Part shown: piece by piece, positions 11,550-22,444 of the stretch
Layout of the letters: each line of letters starts with the position of its first letter
How positions within the stretch are numbered: position 1 is the stretch's first letter
Source of the DNA: Isochrysis galbana
Lineage: Eukaryota > Haptophyta > Isochrysidales > Isochrysidaceae
NCBI GenBank assembly: GCA_018136815.1
Contig: CM030942.1
Location: 807,797 to 871,796, forward strand
DNA length: 64,000 bases
Reading direction: 5' to 3'
Translations under genes and position numbers: made by a program
The notes under the pieces: model-generated
The model's database searches: none
Seen by the model: only the letters and a program-made list of their open reading frames with translations
What the model was told of the DNA's origin: nothing

Positions 11550-11949
11550 AACTAAGTTTATACTTGGTTCACGCATGGCGGGGCACGAGCCCCCCCCTCT
11601 CTCCACGCCTCCTCTGCCGTGGGGGAGGAACCACCCACGCACCCACGCTCCTGGCATGCCTGATGCCTGATGGCTTGCCAGGAGCACACTGCCCTGCTGA
11701 CCCACTCTCTTCCCCACGGGCTCGCCTGGATCGCGCATCCTGGCCCGGCGTGGCCAGCCCGTCGATCGCTCCAACTCCCCCTCCCCCCCTGGTCGACAGG
11801 CAGACAGGTGCAGCGTGGGGGCCCCTGGGGCTCCGGCTCCGGAGCGCGCCAGCGTGGGAGAGGCGGGGGAGTTGAGAAATTCGAACCATCGCGCGGCGGC
11901 GAGAGCGGGCGGCGGCGCGCGCTCCATGACCCTATCGTTTTAACGATAG
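11550..11949 (-). repeat. Hairpin-ended GC-rich repeat R2, copy 1
   Basis: Inverted relative to the copies at 32690 and 37385. One end is the near-palindrome AACTAAGTTTATACTTGGTT (11550-11569) next to a CATG and G/C runs. The other end is CTATCGTTTTAACGATAG (11932-11949) next to CCATGACC. The body shares the GCACCTGTCTGCCTGTCGAC and TGGGTCAGCAGGGCAGT words (in reverse complement here) with the other copies. It directly abuts, or has inserted into, the LINE fragment to its right. Confidence 0.8.
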
Positions 11950-12343
11950 TTCGATTGAATTCTACTCTATAGAAGTCGCCTATTATGTGTCTCCACGCTA
12001 TTAGGTAGAGGGCTTTAAGGCTATCGGGTGTCGGTGTGTTCGGGTATGCGAACAGTCTGTCTTTTATCTTCTGGTTTGTCGATCTGTCGCTCGCGGGGGT
12101 GAACCCCGCCACGGCCTCTATGGTTTGGAATATCCGAACCGTGGAGGAGCATCTGGCTAGGTATGTCGAGTCCTCGCGGTGTTTTCCGCAGAGTCTACAT
12201 TTTGTGGTGGTTGCCGACGCGAACCGGTTTCGTGTGCCCAGCCTTCTGTGGGTGATGTGCTTAAAGTGGGGGTGTTTGTCCGTGTGTTTTAGCAGGGGGT
12301 GGGTATAGAGTTGTGCCACGTGTTTCCATTCGTCGTGTGTCAT
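11946..12343 (-). mobile_element. LINE 3' fragment with RVT-type zinc finger, copy A
   Basis: The minus-strand frame gives a C-terminal LINE segment: LYTHPLLKHTDKHPHFKHIT, then KCRLCGKHREDSTYLARC (the Cys/His finger seen after reverse transcriptase in non-LTR elements), then FAYPNTPTPDSLKALYLIAW and DFYRVEF. It is nearly collinear with the plus-strand copy at 20835-21558. The match stops at DFYRVEF, where the R2 hairpin begins, so the copy is truncated and has no RT or endonuclease. Confidence 0.8.
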
Positions 12344-12369
12344 TTCGAGCTTCCGCGTCCACGTTTCAC

Positions 12370-12500
12370 GCGCCGGCTGGGGGAGTCGCCTGATGGCGGA
12401 GGGGGAAGGGCCGGGGGAGTGGGGGTGTAGAAAGTTTTGCTGCGTGAGTAGAAAGCAGAGGGGCCACGGCCGCGTGTGCGGTGAGACAATATTAGTACAA
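12370..12500 (+). repeat. Dispersed repeat R1, copy 2
   Basis: Shares CTGATGGCGG, GAGTGGGGGTGTAGAAAG, TTTTGCTGCGTGAGTAG and GGCCGCGTGTGCGGTGAG with the copy at 8515-8695, in the same orientation. The left part with the CCTAGTAGTG word is missing. Confidence 0.75.
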
Positions 12501-13281
12501 TTTAAATCCTTGGTGAGTGCTGATGCTCATGTCGCTGATCTCTGATACACACGAATCGTGTACATAGGGAACTTTCTACCGGGGAAAAATTCTCAAATTT
12601 TCTCAACCCTGAGATGGTCGTTTTCTCACCCCTACCCCTAATCAAAAAACCCTGTTTGACCACCCTAGCATGCTGCTTTGAGGGCATGAGAAAGAAGCGA
12701 TCACGATCACCGGGGAGAGGAGGGGGCGTTCCGCACCTGGCCATGTATCTAGTATCTAAGCCTGTTCTCCCTATCCCCATAGTAGTGCTCAAAGGCAACC
12801 CCAAAATCCGACTTCCCAACGATTGTCCGTCAAGTCAATCGCACGTGCCCTCCAACTATACCTATCTATACCCGTCAACGTTAGGGCTTCACTCATCTTA
12901 TCCTCGCATCCACCTGCAACCTAGCGATCTACCCCCACTCAACACGATGCAAGAGAAGATGGATGGAGATAGCACCACGTGTTCCCTCTTTCAGTCAAGC
13001 ACAATTCACTCTGTTCTCTGTTGTATTTGTCGTGCTTGCGACTTCCGTTACACTCGTAGTCCAACTTCAGCCTGAAACGTCGTAAAAACAAATGACAACT
13101 TCGTAGCGACCACCAAATATGTCCTACTCTCATGAAACCTTCAGCACTTGGCTCGATGGCCCGCAGCAAGCACACGACCGCAAAGGCTTATGCCTACAAA
13201 TCGCTAGACATGCCCCGTTTTCATGAAGCCCACAATTGCCACTCCCATGGTATCGGTAAAGCAGAAACGACGACATTGCTA

Positions 13282-15198
13282 TTAAGATGAGGCTGATTGT
13301 TCTGCACACTTGCGAGCTAGCTCCGCGAACTCAGTCGCCATCTCCTCAGAGCCCAGAGGGATGTTGTACCTCGAGAACGTTGGCTGGCCCGAGGCGTTGT
13401 TGGACCAAAGATTCGTGAGAACTGCTTTCTTCACGACGTCGAATTTGGTGGATGAGAGTAGCCGTGCGGACACCACCGCCCGGCCATACCGCTCTCGCTT
13501 GTTGCTCACCTCATCTTCGGGGTCATTCCCCGCATTCGCCGACTCGGAGACTAATGGGCGAAACTCGAGGAAATGCACAGCGTCCTGTTTCAGCAGCTTG
13601 AGGAGTCCCTTCCCGACAGGCTTCCATCCTTTCTCTTGGATGAGTTCACCCTCTTCGTTTTTCTTTGCCGTCCGGTACACCGACAGCTTGCACATAGCCT
13701 TCCAGATCTCGGTTGCATCCCCTTTCTCTCCTCCTGATGGTGCTAGTGCCGCATCACTAGCAGGGGTCGACGTCGACAGAGGAGCCGCTGGGGTAGATGA
13801 CGCTGCGACAACAGAGGCCGAGGGGGTGGATACAGACGCCGACTTCGTCTCCGCTGGGCTCTGGCCGCTAGTGATGGCCTTGCGCTGTTGAATGTAATCC
13901 CGGAGGCCATCCGACCAGTCAGCCGCCGCACCACCTGTCAAGATGAGGGAAAGCGTCGGGTGACAAGCATACGTACGGGATCTCAAGGAGCTGGAATGCT
14001 GATCAGAAACAATGAACGGCTGGGAATGAGCAGCTCACCCTCTCTTAGTTCTTCCTCAAGCCATGACTTGAGGTCGGCATTTAGCTGCTCCAATTGATTA
14101 CGAGTCTCGCCATTAAAAACTGCTTGTTGCGATGGTGTTTTAGAAGCACTGGCTGAGAGTTTAGTGCTCCCTGACATCGGAGCTGACAGTGCCGACCCGA
14201 AGTTGAAAGCGTCCGAGCTTTTGCCGTCAACAGTTGGCGCGCCCCCCACGGCTGAGGCTGGCAAAGGTGCAGGGGGGGAAGAAGCTGCTGCTCCGAAATT
14301 GAAGACACCGGTAGGTGCCTCAGTTCCATTAGATTGTGCTCCGGCCGTCCCGAATTTGAATGCTGAAGGCGCCCCGTTGCTCGTTGTGCTGGCGCTTCCC
14401 CCAAAGGTAAGCAGTGGTGCCGGGGTTGGAGCCTGAGTTTCCAAACTGATCCCATTTGTTACCACCTCAATTGACCCGCTCGACTGGCCAAATGCAGCAC
14501 CGAAAGGCGAAGGCTTTGCAGTTGTGGGTGGGCCGAAAGAAAATCCCGGATTCGACAGTTTCGGCGCTCCAGAGGCACCTTCTGGAGTTTGCGTGGAGGT
14601 TGCGTTGCTCCCAAATGCAAACTTTGGGAAAGAGGTGGTAGGGGCCGGCGCCTGAGAAGGTGTACCAAATGCAAAGCCTGCATCATTTGCTGGCGACGAC
14701 GAGAATGAGCTGCCAAAGCTGAAGGTCGGCGCGGACGATGGTGCTGGTGCTGTCGGTGTTCCAGCAGGAGCGGCTGAATTGCTCGAAAATGCGCCGAATG
14801 AGAATGCAGCTGGGGCAGGAGCTGGAGCGGTTGCAGGCGCTGCTGCACCGAACGAAAAAGTGCTGCCTGCTGCCGGAGCAGTGGACGGCGCCACAAGCTG
14901 CACATTTGCGAACGGATTCGCAGCTGGCGGTCCTGCTGCAATCACGGATCCAGCTAGCAGACTGCCCGAGCTCGGTGGCGGTCGTTTTGCCCGTCGCATC
15001 TTTCGCTCACGGAGCGTTGCCTGCGAAGTGGGTGCACAGTACGTGAGATATCTGTAAAATTGCAGGGAGCAAGCTCCCTGGCTGCCGTGCTCACACCTCG
15101 TCGGCTTTCTGCCAGGTACCCGGGTCTTCTCCCCCATCGATAGATGCGTCCCGCCAGTTGTCCTGGTCCAGGTTGTCGCCCTGCCGCTTGCCGGACAT
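13282..15198 (-). CDS. NUP50-like FG nucleoporin with RanBP1 domain
   Basis: Three minus-strand exons, 15198-15097, 15020-14039 and 13934-13282, join in frame to 578 residues ending in TAA. The N-terminus carries DPGTWQKADE joined to ATLRERKMRRAKRPPP, the NUP50-type importin-binding and nuclear-signal region. The centre has about a dozen FG motifs (FSFG, FAFG, FKFG, FNFG) in Ala/Pro/Ser-rich spacers. The last about 120 residues form a Ran-binding domain (IWKAMCKLSVYR, GKGLLKLLKQ, ARLLSSTKFDV). NUP50 is a mobile basket nucleoporin that helps release import cargo from importin alpha and binds Ran-GTP; this location and role are inferred by homology. Both introns are under 110 bases with standard GT-AG ends. 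The ATG at 15198 gives a typical length. Confidence 0.9.
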
Positions 15199-16262
15199 CT
15201 CAGCAGCCCTCCTCCCTCCTTCGCCCTCGACTCCCGCCTCGTCTGCGCACGCGTGCGAATTAGAAGGGAGGGTTTTGTTGTTTTGAGCTCTAGTTTTGAA
15301 AAGGGGTAGAGCCTACACGTAGAGTAAAGAACTTACAGCGTTATAGAACATCTTCGTTGAGAATTGTATTGTAGAGCATCTTGTTGGCTAGCATCCCTAG
15401 CGACATAGACCGGACGAGCCTTGCACACCCCATCGCGGGGTGGGGAATCCGTTGCCGATTGCCGAGGAGGGCTACCGTCCCATGAATAGACAAAGTGGGC
15501 GCATGTGTATGCATAAGCATACATACAGCATACACCAGACACCAGCTGGCACGCTGGCACCCCGCGCCCACTAAGGCGGTCAAATTTTAACTATTAGTGA
15601 GGGTTGGGCTGCATTTTTTGACCGTGGCGCCTTGCCAAAAAAAACTCCAGGGGGGACCACCTGCCGCCACGAAAATCTTCGCCAAGAAATGGTGCGTTCT
15701 CCCCCCCTCTCCCTCTCCCCCGCCCCCCCCTCCGTCACGCATCACACGCGCTCACGCTCACGCTCTACCCGTAAAGTATTTGCGGTCGCGCCCGCGGGGG
15801 GATCGGTTCCTTAATATCTAAGTTACATTCGGCATTTTGATTCCCGCCCGATGCAGCGCCGTGTCGGGCTGCCGACAGTCCGACCGCCCCCTGACCCTCT
15901 GGCGTCGTTGCCCGCGCAGCGCGAAGCCCACCCAGCTCCTCACCGCTCACAGCGCGCGCACGCGGCTACCCTGGCCTACCGGAGACCTCGCCTCGACCAT
16001 CCCGAACCGCCCCTCGCAGGATACAAAAAGCCTACTACTTTGCTATCCCCCGTCCCTCGCGATAGGGACTTCCACTGACATCGCCCTTGCCCCACCCTCG
16101 CTCCCCTTTCGCCCCCCCCCCTCGGTCCTTTTCGTTCGGTTTTGGGGGGTCGACCGACCCATGTGCACTACTTTGGGTCTGTCGTCGGGGGAAGGGGGGG
16201 GGCGGGCCTTTTGGCTCGCAACCCGCCCCTCGCAGGATTCGCCCTCACTCGAACTCGGCATC

Positions 16263-16325
16263 GAGAACCAGGACCAGCTCACCGACGCGGCCGTCCACGC
16301 GTGGCTGACGAGCCTCCTCCGCGTT
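16263..16325 (+). pseudogene. Possible Ulp1-type protease remnant from a transposable element
   Basis: This frame encodes QLTDAAVHAWLTSLLRVE, which resembles the entry motif of C48 (Ulp1/SENP) peptidases (L-x-D-x-x-h-x-x-a-h-x-x-L). A near copy, LTDAAVHTWLTSLRVD, lies on the minus strand at about 23915-23970. The catalytic His-Asp-Cys parts are not seen at either place, so at most these are decayed pieces of a repeated ORF. The family assignment is weak. Confidence 0.3.
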
Positions 16326-16589
16326 GAGGCTGTACCGCTGTACCGACTTACGCCATCGCCTATACCTATACCCCAGAACACTCACTCCCTTTACACTACC
16401 GCCTTCATTCCTTTGTCTTTGGTATCGGGGGGGGGAAGGGGGGGCGTGCACTACGACGGGCCAAGCGCAAGGGGCGGGCCGGGGTAGACCTGTTGTAGGA
16501 TATTCCTGTGGCAGACAAACGCAAACAAACGCAAAACGTCTTCTGCAACGATCTTATCGTTATCGTGTCCGTGTCCCCGGGGGGTCTCG

Positions 16590-17115
16590 GCCCCCGCCCT
16601 TCGGCTCTTTTTCGTCTGCTGCCGCTCTTTCGCGGTGTCTGCCTGTCGCGCGGGGTGTCATCCCGCTAATACATCGCAAGCGGGCGGTGATCTTACCTAT
16701 TCGCGGGCCAGATCGTGTATCGTGTCGTTTTTTGTCTTTTGTTGTTCATTTCCATTTCCCGTCGCGTTCTCTTCATTCTCTTGCGGGCGTGTGCTGCCTG
16801 CGCGGGCAGTGGAGGCTGGGGCAGTGCCCTTGGCCTATCCTGTCTCTCCGCTCGCTCGCCTCGCTGGCCCAGGGTGCCATCCTGGCGGCCCTGGCTGGTG
16901 GTCTGTGGCTCACGAGCGAGGGCCCGTGCAGGCGAGTGCGTGCGGCGCGCGGCGCGCGCTCGGCGAGGGTCTGGACCAGTGTGATGTCAGCTCAGCCCCT
17001 GCCAACAGGCAGGGGCTGAGGTTGATTGTGCAGGCCCACCAAGGGTGTGTCTGCGATGGAGAGAGAGAGGGGGGCGCGAGCGAGACCCCCATTGGCATCC
17101 TACTTATAAAAGTAG
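16590..17115 (+). repeat. Hairpin-ended repeat R3, copy 1
   Basis: Collinear with 33290-33842. Shared words include CTCTTTCGCGGTG, GTGGAGGCTGGGGC, GATGTCAGCTCAGCCCCTGC, AGGCAGGG(G/A)CTGAGG and TGATTGTGCAGGCCCACC. It ends in CTACTTATAAAAGTAG (17100-17115), a hairpin with a different stem from the other copies. There is no intact ORF. It shares a GC-rich core with R2, so the two may be branches of one family. Confidence 0.7.
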
Positions 17116-17676
17116 TAGTAGTTTGTTTGCGAAGGAGTGAGGTTGGCGCGAGGCCCCCATTGACAAAAGTAGGTTGAGCACGGCGCGGATGGAAAGAGGG
17201 CACATGAAAGTGAGGGCGATCTTACTGGCTCACTGGATGTGGGGGGTGGCTTAGCGAATAGCCAAGAAACAAGAAAAGAAAACACATACCTAGCGGACGA
17301 GAGAAAAATTAAGGGGAGCGTCCCTGCAAGAAACTTACAAGGCGCCTCTCCCCTAACCGCAACCAGGGAATACAAGGACATCCAGCCACGTCCGTCAAAA
17401 AGCAATCATTGAGAGCGCAGACAGCCCTAGCTGCCTCTCCCTACCCCCACATGATACGGTGCTCACTCTGTGTGTTTATGCCCCGCCCCACTTCTCCACC
17501 CATCCCTCTGCATCTCCAATACTGCCATCATCGACACAGTTCATCTGCCTACAAGCTACCAACTGCCTGAAGTTCCAGGCGCTCTTGCGCCATGTGAACA
17601 GCGCCGAGCGCTGCGCTTTGCCGCGCTCAAGGGTGGAGGAGCAAACGTCTATTCAAGATTGGATGTCATGTCCTCC

Positions 17677-18402
17677 CTAGCCGTCCTTGCCAGTGCGCGA
17701 TCCACGGAGTTCGGGCTCCGCCTGCGTGGGCGCTTGCATTCCAAAGCCATTTCCAATCATGGGCTTTAACTTACCCTGGGAATTAGAAATTATAGAATCT
17801 TCCGTCGGCCCCAGCGCAAAAGGATTGTCGCGCTTGACCTGCGGTTCTCGGCCTGATGCATGGCCACGGGGATCATATGCGCTTGTCAATGTAATTGGAC
17901 CGGGAGCGAAGAACAGGTCATTCGATGGGTCGCGCATCGTTTCGCCAAATAGACTATATTTGATCGTGACTAGCTCCACATCCATTTGGATGGAAGAGCC
18001 TGGAGGCAACCTGTCCTGATCTTCTCGGCGCTGAAGTGCTGGACTCGATGGCCACTTTAACTGAAGCTTCGTGCCCACACACGCGCCAGCAATTGCGGCA
18101 TCGACACCAGGCAAGTAGAAGGATCCCAGCTGATAGACCAGCGGCCGCTTCGCGTACCGGTCGTCGAATATTCTGCCATCTGAAAACTGCCCTACGTACA
18201 TGATAGCAACAAAGTCTTGAACTTGCGCTCGTGCCTGGCACACGGGTTCTTTTGAGACGACCTCAACGGTGGGCGAATTGCCAAAACCGAAGAGCGCTGT
18301 GGCTGACTGCGTCGGTAGCATTGGCGTCAAGGCCAGTGCCATGAGGCCGCGCCGTGTGATTTCTAAGCGCGGCCCGAGCTCCGCGCCATCGGTGATCAGC
18401 AT
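17677..18402 (-). CDS. FKBP-type peptidyl-prolyl isomerase, probable thylakoid-lumen form
   Basis: A 241-residue frame on the minus strand. Near the N-terminus is a twin-arginine lumen signal: TRRGLMALALTPMLP followed by the cleavage-like SATA. Residues about 55-155 match the FKBP fold: V-x-x-MYVGQFSDGRIFDDRYA, then VYQLGSFYLPGVDAAIAG, then LPPGSSIQMDVELVTIK. FKBPs catalyse cis-trans isomerisation of Xaa-Pro bonds, and lumenal members assist photosystem assembly. The roughly 85-residue tail is unrecognised and rich in Pro, Asn and Gly. An in-frame TAG lies just upstream of this ATG, so the signal and transit peptide needed for plastid import must come from an unseen upstream exon or is missing. 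The domain call is solid and the lumen location is inferred. Confidence 0.8.
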   Translation of the reverse strand: MLITDGAELGPRLEITRRGLMALALTPMLPTQSATALFGFGNSPTVEVVSKEPVCQARAQVQDFVAIMYVGQFSDGRIFDDRYAKRPLVYQLGSFYLPGVDAAIAGACVGTKLQLKWPSSPALQRREDQDRLPPGSSIQMDVELVTIKYSLFGETMRDPSNDLFFAPGPITLTSAYDPRGHASGREPQVKRDNPFALGPTEDSIISNSQGKLKPMIGNGFGMQAPTQAEPELRGSRTGKDG

Positions 18403-18683
18403 CTCGTCGCCCGCCTATCGACTCCTCCATCTTAAACTCTCTACTACCGAGGCATCCATTTAGATGCTTGAGAGCTGGTTTTTCGTCGCCATTCGCGACC
18501 GCCTCGTCCCCTGCCAAGAAGCTTCCAGTGAGAAGTATAGTACTCCGGGGGTAGCCAACTCCTGGCGCGTGCCCAACCCCTGGCACAGGCGTCCTTCGTG
18601 GCCCAGTCTCCCCAGCCGCTTTGGGTACGGCTCAGGTGAGCCGGCGCCAGCTAGAGGCACCACCAGCGCCCTCTCGGTCGCCA

Positions 18684-19117
18684 TGGCGTCGCAGAACTCG
18701 CCCGCTGAGTCGCCGGGCCAGGCGCGCGCGTCGGCACGCAACACTGACGAAAACGTCCTTCGAGACGAGGAGGGGCCAAGGGGGTCGCGCAGCGGGCGTC
18801 CCAGGCGACGGGCAAGCGGCCAAGGATCATACACAGACGGTGGGCGCGCCCCACCGTCGGAAGATACGAAGCAGCAGGCTCTGCACGCCATATGCTGCTG
18901 GTACCACCCGCGCGCCGACCACTCGAAGCGCAAGACGAAGGCGCAATGGGCGAGCGCTTTTGGGATAGACAGGCAGCGCTTCACATTCACATACTGGGAG
19001 AAGCACATGGGCGAGGAGACCCTCGACCGCATACGCCGAGGCGTCGTACCTTTGCCACGTGTACGTGTTCCTGGGGAAGAAAAGAGCGACGGAGAGGGAG
19101 AGCACCACCGAGGTTGA
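18684..19117 (+). CDS. Unrecognised ORF, possibly transposon-derived
   Basis: An open frame of 144 residues from the ATG at 18684, overlapping the RNase H fragment at its 3' end in another frame. Residues from about 90 have a protein-like composition (AQWASAFGIDRQRF, FTYWEKHMGEETLDRIRRG) with predicted helices and conserved-looking aromatic residues. The first 80 residues are polar and low-complexity. I do not recognise a family. Its place among retroelement debris suggests mobile-element origin. The GC bias of the region means chance openness cannot be excluded. Confidence 0.3.
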
Positions 19118-19412
19118 GCTACTCGCCGCGCTCGAGAGCATCCGTAATTGGCGCCCTTACCTCTGGGGCCGCCACTTTCGGCTCGTTATAGACCACCAAG
19201 CTCTACGTTGGCTGCATACGATGAAGGACACCGTTCAAGGAGGACCAGCGTCGCGCTTAATGCGCTGGGCTCTCAAGCTGGCCGAGTATCGCTTTACAGT
19301 CGAACACAAACCCAGTGCTAACCATAGCGACGCCGACGCGGTTTCCCGTCTCATCGCCGTGCCGACCGCCGATTCTTCACCTCACAGTCCGGACGCGTGT
19401 GGCTCACCCTAA
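19062..19412 (+). mobile_element. Ty3/gypsy RNase H fragment
   Basis: The frame encodes STTEVELLAALESIRNWRPY, then LWGRHFRLVIDHQALRWL and AEYRFTVEHKPSANHSDADA. This is the RNase H domain that follows reverse transcriptase in Ty3/gypsy pol, including the ERES/STTE entry, the DHQALRWL strand and the HxPxxxNxxADxxSR end. No RT, integrase or LTR is seen nearby, so it is an isolated relic. Confidence 0.85.
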
Positions 19413-19453
19413 TCGCTTATTTGTCTTGTCTCCGCTTTCTGCACGTTTCCATC

Positions 19454-19870
19454 AACTAAGTTTATTTTATACTTAGTTCGCCCATGGGGGGGCACGAGCC
19501 CCCCTCTCTCTCCACTCCTCCCCTGTCATGGGGGAGGAACCACCCACTCTCCTGGCACGCCTGATGGCCTGCCGGGAGCACACTGCCATGCTGACCCATC
19601 CCTCTCCCCACAGGCACGCCTGATTCGCCCGCCCTGGCCTGTCGTGGCCAGCCCATCCCTCTGACCAGCCCCTCCTCCCCCTGGGCCCCCCTGTTCAGGA
19701 CCCCCCAGCCAGCTCCAGTCGACCCGCAGGGGCTCGGAGCGCCAGCGAGGGAGAGGCAGGAGGGCCAGGGCCATGCCCCAGCCTCACCTGCCCCCTGAGC
19801 TGTGCTCCCAGGCCCCTGCAGGCCACCTGGGGACCTGAAGAGGGGCCGCAGGCGCGCGCCATGGGCCCCC
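19454..19870 (-). repeat. Hairpin-ended GC-rich repeat R2, copy 2
   Basis: Begins at the stem AACTAAG...CTTAGTT (19454-19478, with a longer AT loop than other copies), then CCCATGGGGGGGCACGAGCC, and continues through CTGGCACGCCTGATGGC and the CGCCAGCGAGGGAGAGGCAGG core. Orientation is the same as 11550-11949 and opposite to 37385-37808. The right end is not clear. Confidence 0.75.
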
Positions 19871-20162
19871 GCCGCAGGGAAGAGAGGAGGAAAAGGGAAG
19901 AGGGAGGGGAGGGGGGAGCGGCAGCTCTCCCCTCCGGCAGATACGTGTCTTCTCGCCCCGTTTGGGTAAGAGAAGACGGGGGCGCCAGAGCCAGGAGAGA
20001 AGGGCCGCGGCTCGCCGCGGCCACTCGCTCTAGCGAGGGAGATTAGCGCTTCTGGGCTCCTATCTCACGAGTGCCCCCCCCCCCCCCTGCGTTGTTTTAC
20101 CCGAAAGGGGTTTTCCCCCAGCGTGGACTCGAGGAGAGGACGCGCTGGGGTGCGCGGGGTCG

Positions 20163-21880
20163 GTGCATGTACTGGGGGGAGGACAAATATCGAGGGGAGG
20201 GGGCAGTGCCATCGACAACAAAACGGTGCCAGTGAACTACGCCGTCCGGGCGTGCAAACCGATCGCCATGCCCCCGAACATCCAATCCCCCCACAAGCTC
20301 ATGATCCACGGTAGCACCAAAGGGTGCAAGGGTTGGCGCCCAGAGGTAGCCCTTGGCCTCTCGCCGATACACCGCATCTGCGAGTGCGACGCCGAAGCAG
20401 CCAAGCGCAGGGAGCGCAACGAGTCGCACAAGATTACTCCCCGCCCGAAAACGGCGCACGAGGCACTTGGCAAAGCCCCTCCCAAGCCGTGCGCCCGCTT
20501 CTCGCAAGGCCTTTGCCTGCGCAACAAGCGCGGGGTGCGCTGCAACCTCTCGCACGAAATCCCTGGCGCATGGATTGACAACAAGTGTACGATCCGCTGC
20601 CATCTCCACCCCCACAAGAAGATCGCGGGAGTCTGTCTAAACGGCCCGACATGCCTCTTCCTCCACCCAGAGTGCGCGGCGGCCCTACTTGCAAAGCTGA
20701 TCGCGACTGACCGCGATGCGGCCCGCCCTCCTCACCATAGGCTCACTTTCGATTCCACCCTCGGATACCCAGGTGAAGGGCCGGTCCGGGTCGCGACCTA
20801 CAACATCAACGGCACCAAAGGCGGCAAACTAGCCGCGGTGCTGTCTCAAGCGCGTAAGGCCTGGAGCCAAGCCCCAGCCAGCCCGAGAAGCGTGGGCACG
20901 GAAACTCGAACTGACCCAAGAGGAGTGGACGAAAGTGGCAAAACTTTACACCCACCCCCTGCTCAAACACACGGACAAACACCCCCATTTCAAACATATC
21001 ACCCATAGAAGAATGGGCACACGCAACCGGTTCGCCGCGTCGCCTACCACGAAGTGCAGACTCTGCGGAAAACACCGCGAAAACTCGACGCACCTGGCCA
21101 GATGCCCCTCCACGCAACAAATATTCCAGGCCATAGAAGCTGCGGCAGGGTACACGCCGGAAAGGAACAGAACAACGGCCCAGAAAATCAAGGATAGGCT
21201 GTTCGCGTACCCGAGTACACCGACCCCGGACAGCCTCAAAGCCCTCTACCTTGTAGCATGGCGATATATAATAAGTGACTTCTACAGAGTAGAGTTCGAC
21301 AACTACACCTTCCACCACGTGCCGGTCATCGAGAGGACCCTTGTCAGATTCACGACCCTAGCTAGAGGCCTTGAACCCCCGGACAAGACCTCGACCGCAC
21401 GCACCAGCAAAGCCTCCCAAGGAAGAAAACCGAAACTCAAATCCCCGCGTGAGCTCTGCACCCCCGTCTTTACATTCAACGACAAAGGCACACTGATGTT
21501 AGGCAACAACCTAGCCGCGATAGCCAAATCACTCCAACTAGCGGAAAAGCTAGCATAACCGCGCATAAGCCATAGCGATGCTCCACACACCCGCCCAGCC
21601 CCAACCCTCGGGAACACAGAGGCACGCCGCCCATCTCCTAGGTTCTGAAAGAAGCAGTATAGAAACCGGTAGCCCGATGGTACAGGAGGAAGGAGGGGAA
21701 GAAACCTATCGGGGACCGGTGCACACCGTCTGCTGCAGGAAACCCCACCCACCCAGCCCCTAGGTAGAGCACGAGGGACGGGCCGCAAGGCAGGTGGCGG
21801 GGAGCTGAGAGTGGCGGGCGAGGCCGCAATCGTTAGAGAGCAGAGTCGCGCGCGCGGCGTGATTATTAAGAAGTTTTTTT
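20163..21880 (+). mobile_element. Internally deleted non-LTR retrotransposon (LINE), copy B
   Basis: The 5' part (frame from 20163) encodes Cys/His fingers, CARFSQGLCLRNKRGVRCNL with a following His, then CHLHPHKKIAGVC and CLFLHPEC, followed by the start of an apurinic-type endonuclease (VRVATYNINGTKGGKL). Near 20850 the match jumps, with a frame change, to the extreme C-terminus: EEWTKVAKLYTHPLLKHT, CRLCGKHRENSTHLARC and FAYPSTPTPDSLKALYLVAW, ending at a TAA at 21556-21558. The catalytic endonuclease body and the whole reverse transcriptase are missing, so it could move only if mobilised by a full-length relative. The 3' non-coding tail runs to about 21880, before a T-run (TTTTTTTT). Confidence 0.8.
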
Positions 21881-22444
21881 TTAGAAGAGGAGGTTCCGTC
21901 TTGGGTTCAGCCCGCCAGATACTAGGTAATACTGGCGGCTCTCGTCTAACAAGTAGTGCATACATGTAGCTGGGCTTCATTCTGCGGTTCTTATCTGTTA
22001 TGTCTATCCCTAATTAATGACGGACCTACATGCCTTCGCATCGGGCGTGAGGGCGCTTCGGAATGGGTACACCGACCCTGGCGGCTCAGAGCTCCAAGAG
22101 GAGCCTCCGCGCATTGGCGACTGACCTAGCACAATAAAACTAGTCTAGGCCCGCCATGCTCCAGTTACCGTATAAAGCGCACACACGGAAACGTGAACAA
22201 AGGGCGACAAGCAGCGGACGGCGGCGTTCATTTGTACACGGAACCCAACGTGAGAGAATGGGCGACAAACAGCGGACAGTACTCCTAGAATAGACGGAGA
22301 GAGAGGGAATCAGAGAATCTGATCGCCGCAAGTAGTGCGTGGGGTGGGCGTGGAGTGGGGGTGGGGTGGGGGTGAGAGTGAGGGCAGGGGGTGGCGCTCC
22401 GTTCGCTCGTGCTATCGCCGTTGCGGAAGTTAGCAACGTGGCCG

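Larger units (their letters stand above)
11160..13281. other. Repeat-rich intergenic region
   Basis: Contains, in order: a segment related to 8004-8056 (about 11472-11526); a hairpin-ended R2 element (11550-11949); the C-terminal part of a LINE on the minus strand (11946-12343); an R1 copy (about 12370-12500); and a piece resembling the R1 left end near 12746-12785. From 12800 to 13281 I see no feature. The 153-residue plus-strand frame at 12614 has no recognisable domain. Confidence 0.6.
15199..17676. other. Repeat-rich intergenic region
   Basis: No gene is supported. The region has GC-skewed low-complexity DNA (15690-15740), a duplicated ACCGCCCCTCGCAGGAT word (16007 and 16225), a short coding-like block resembling a Ulp1 protease entry motif (16263-16325), and an R3 repeat ending in a hairpin (16590-17115). 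From 17120 to 17676 nothing beyond short accidental frames is seen. Confidence 0.55.
18403..22444. other. Retroelement-rich interval
   Basis: Between the FKBP and the small targeted protein there are an unrecognised ORF (18684-19117), a Ty3/gypsy RNase H fragment (19062-19412), an inverted R2 repeat (19454-19870), and an internally deleted LINE (20163-21880). From 21880 to 22444 only unique-looking DNA is seen; it includes GTGGGGTG-type G-rich iterations near 22337-22382, directly upstream of the next gene. Confidence 0.6.
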
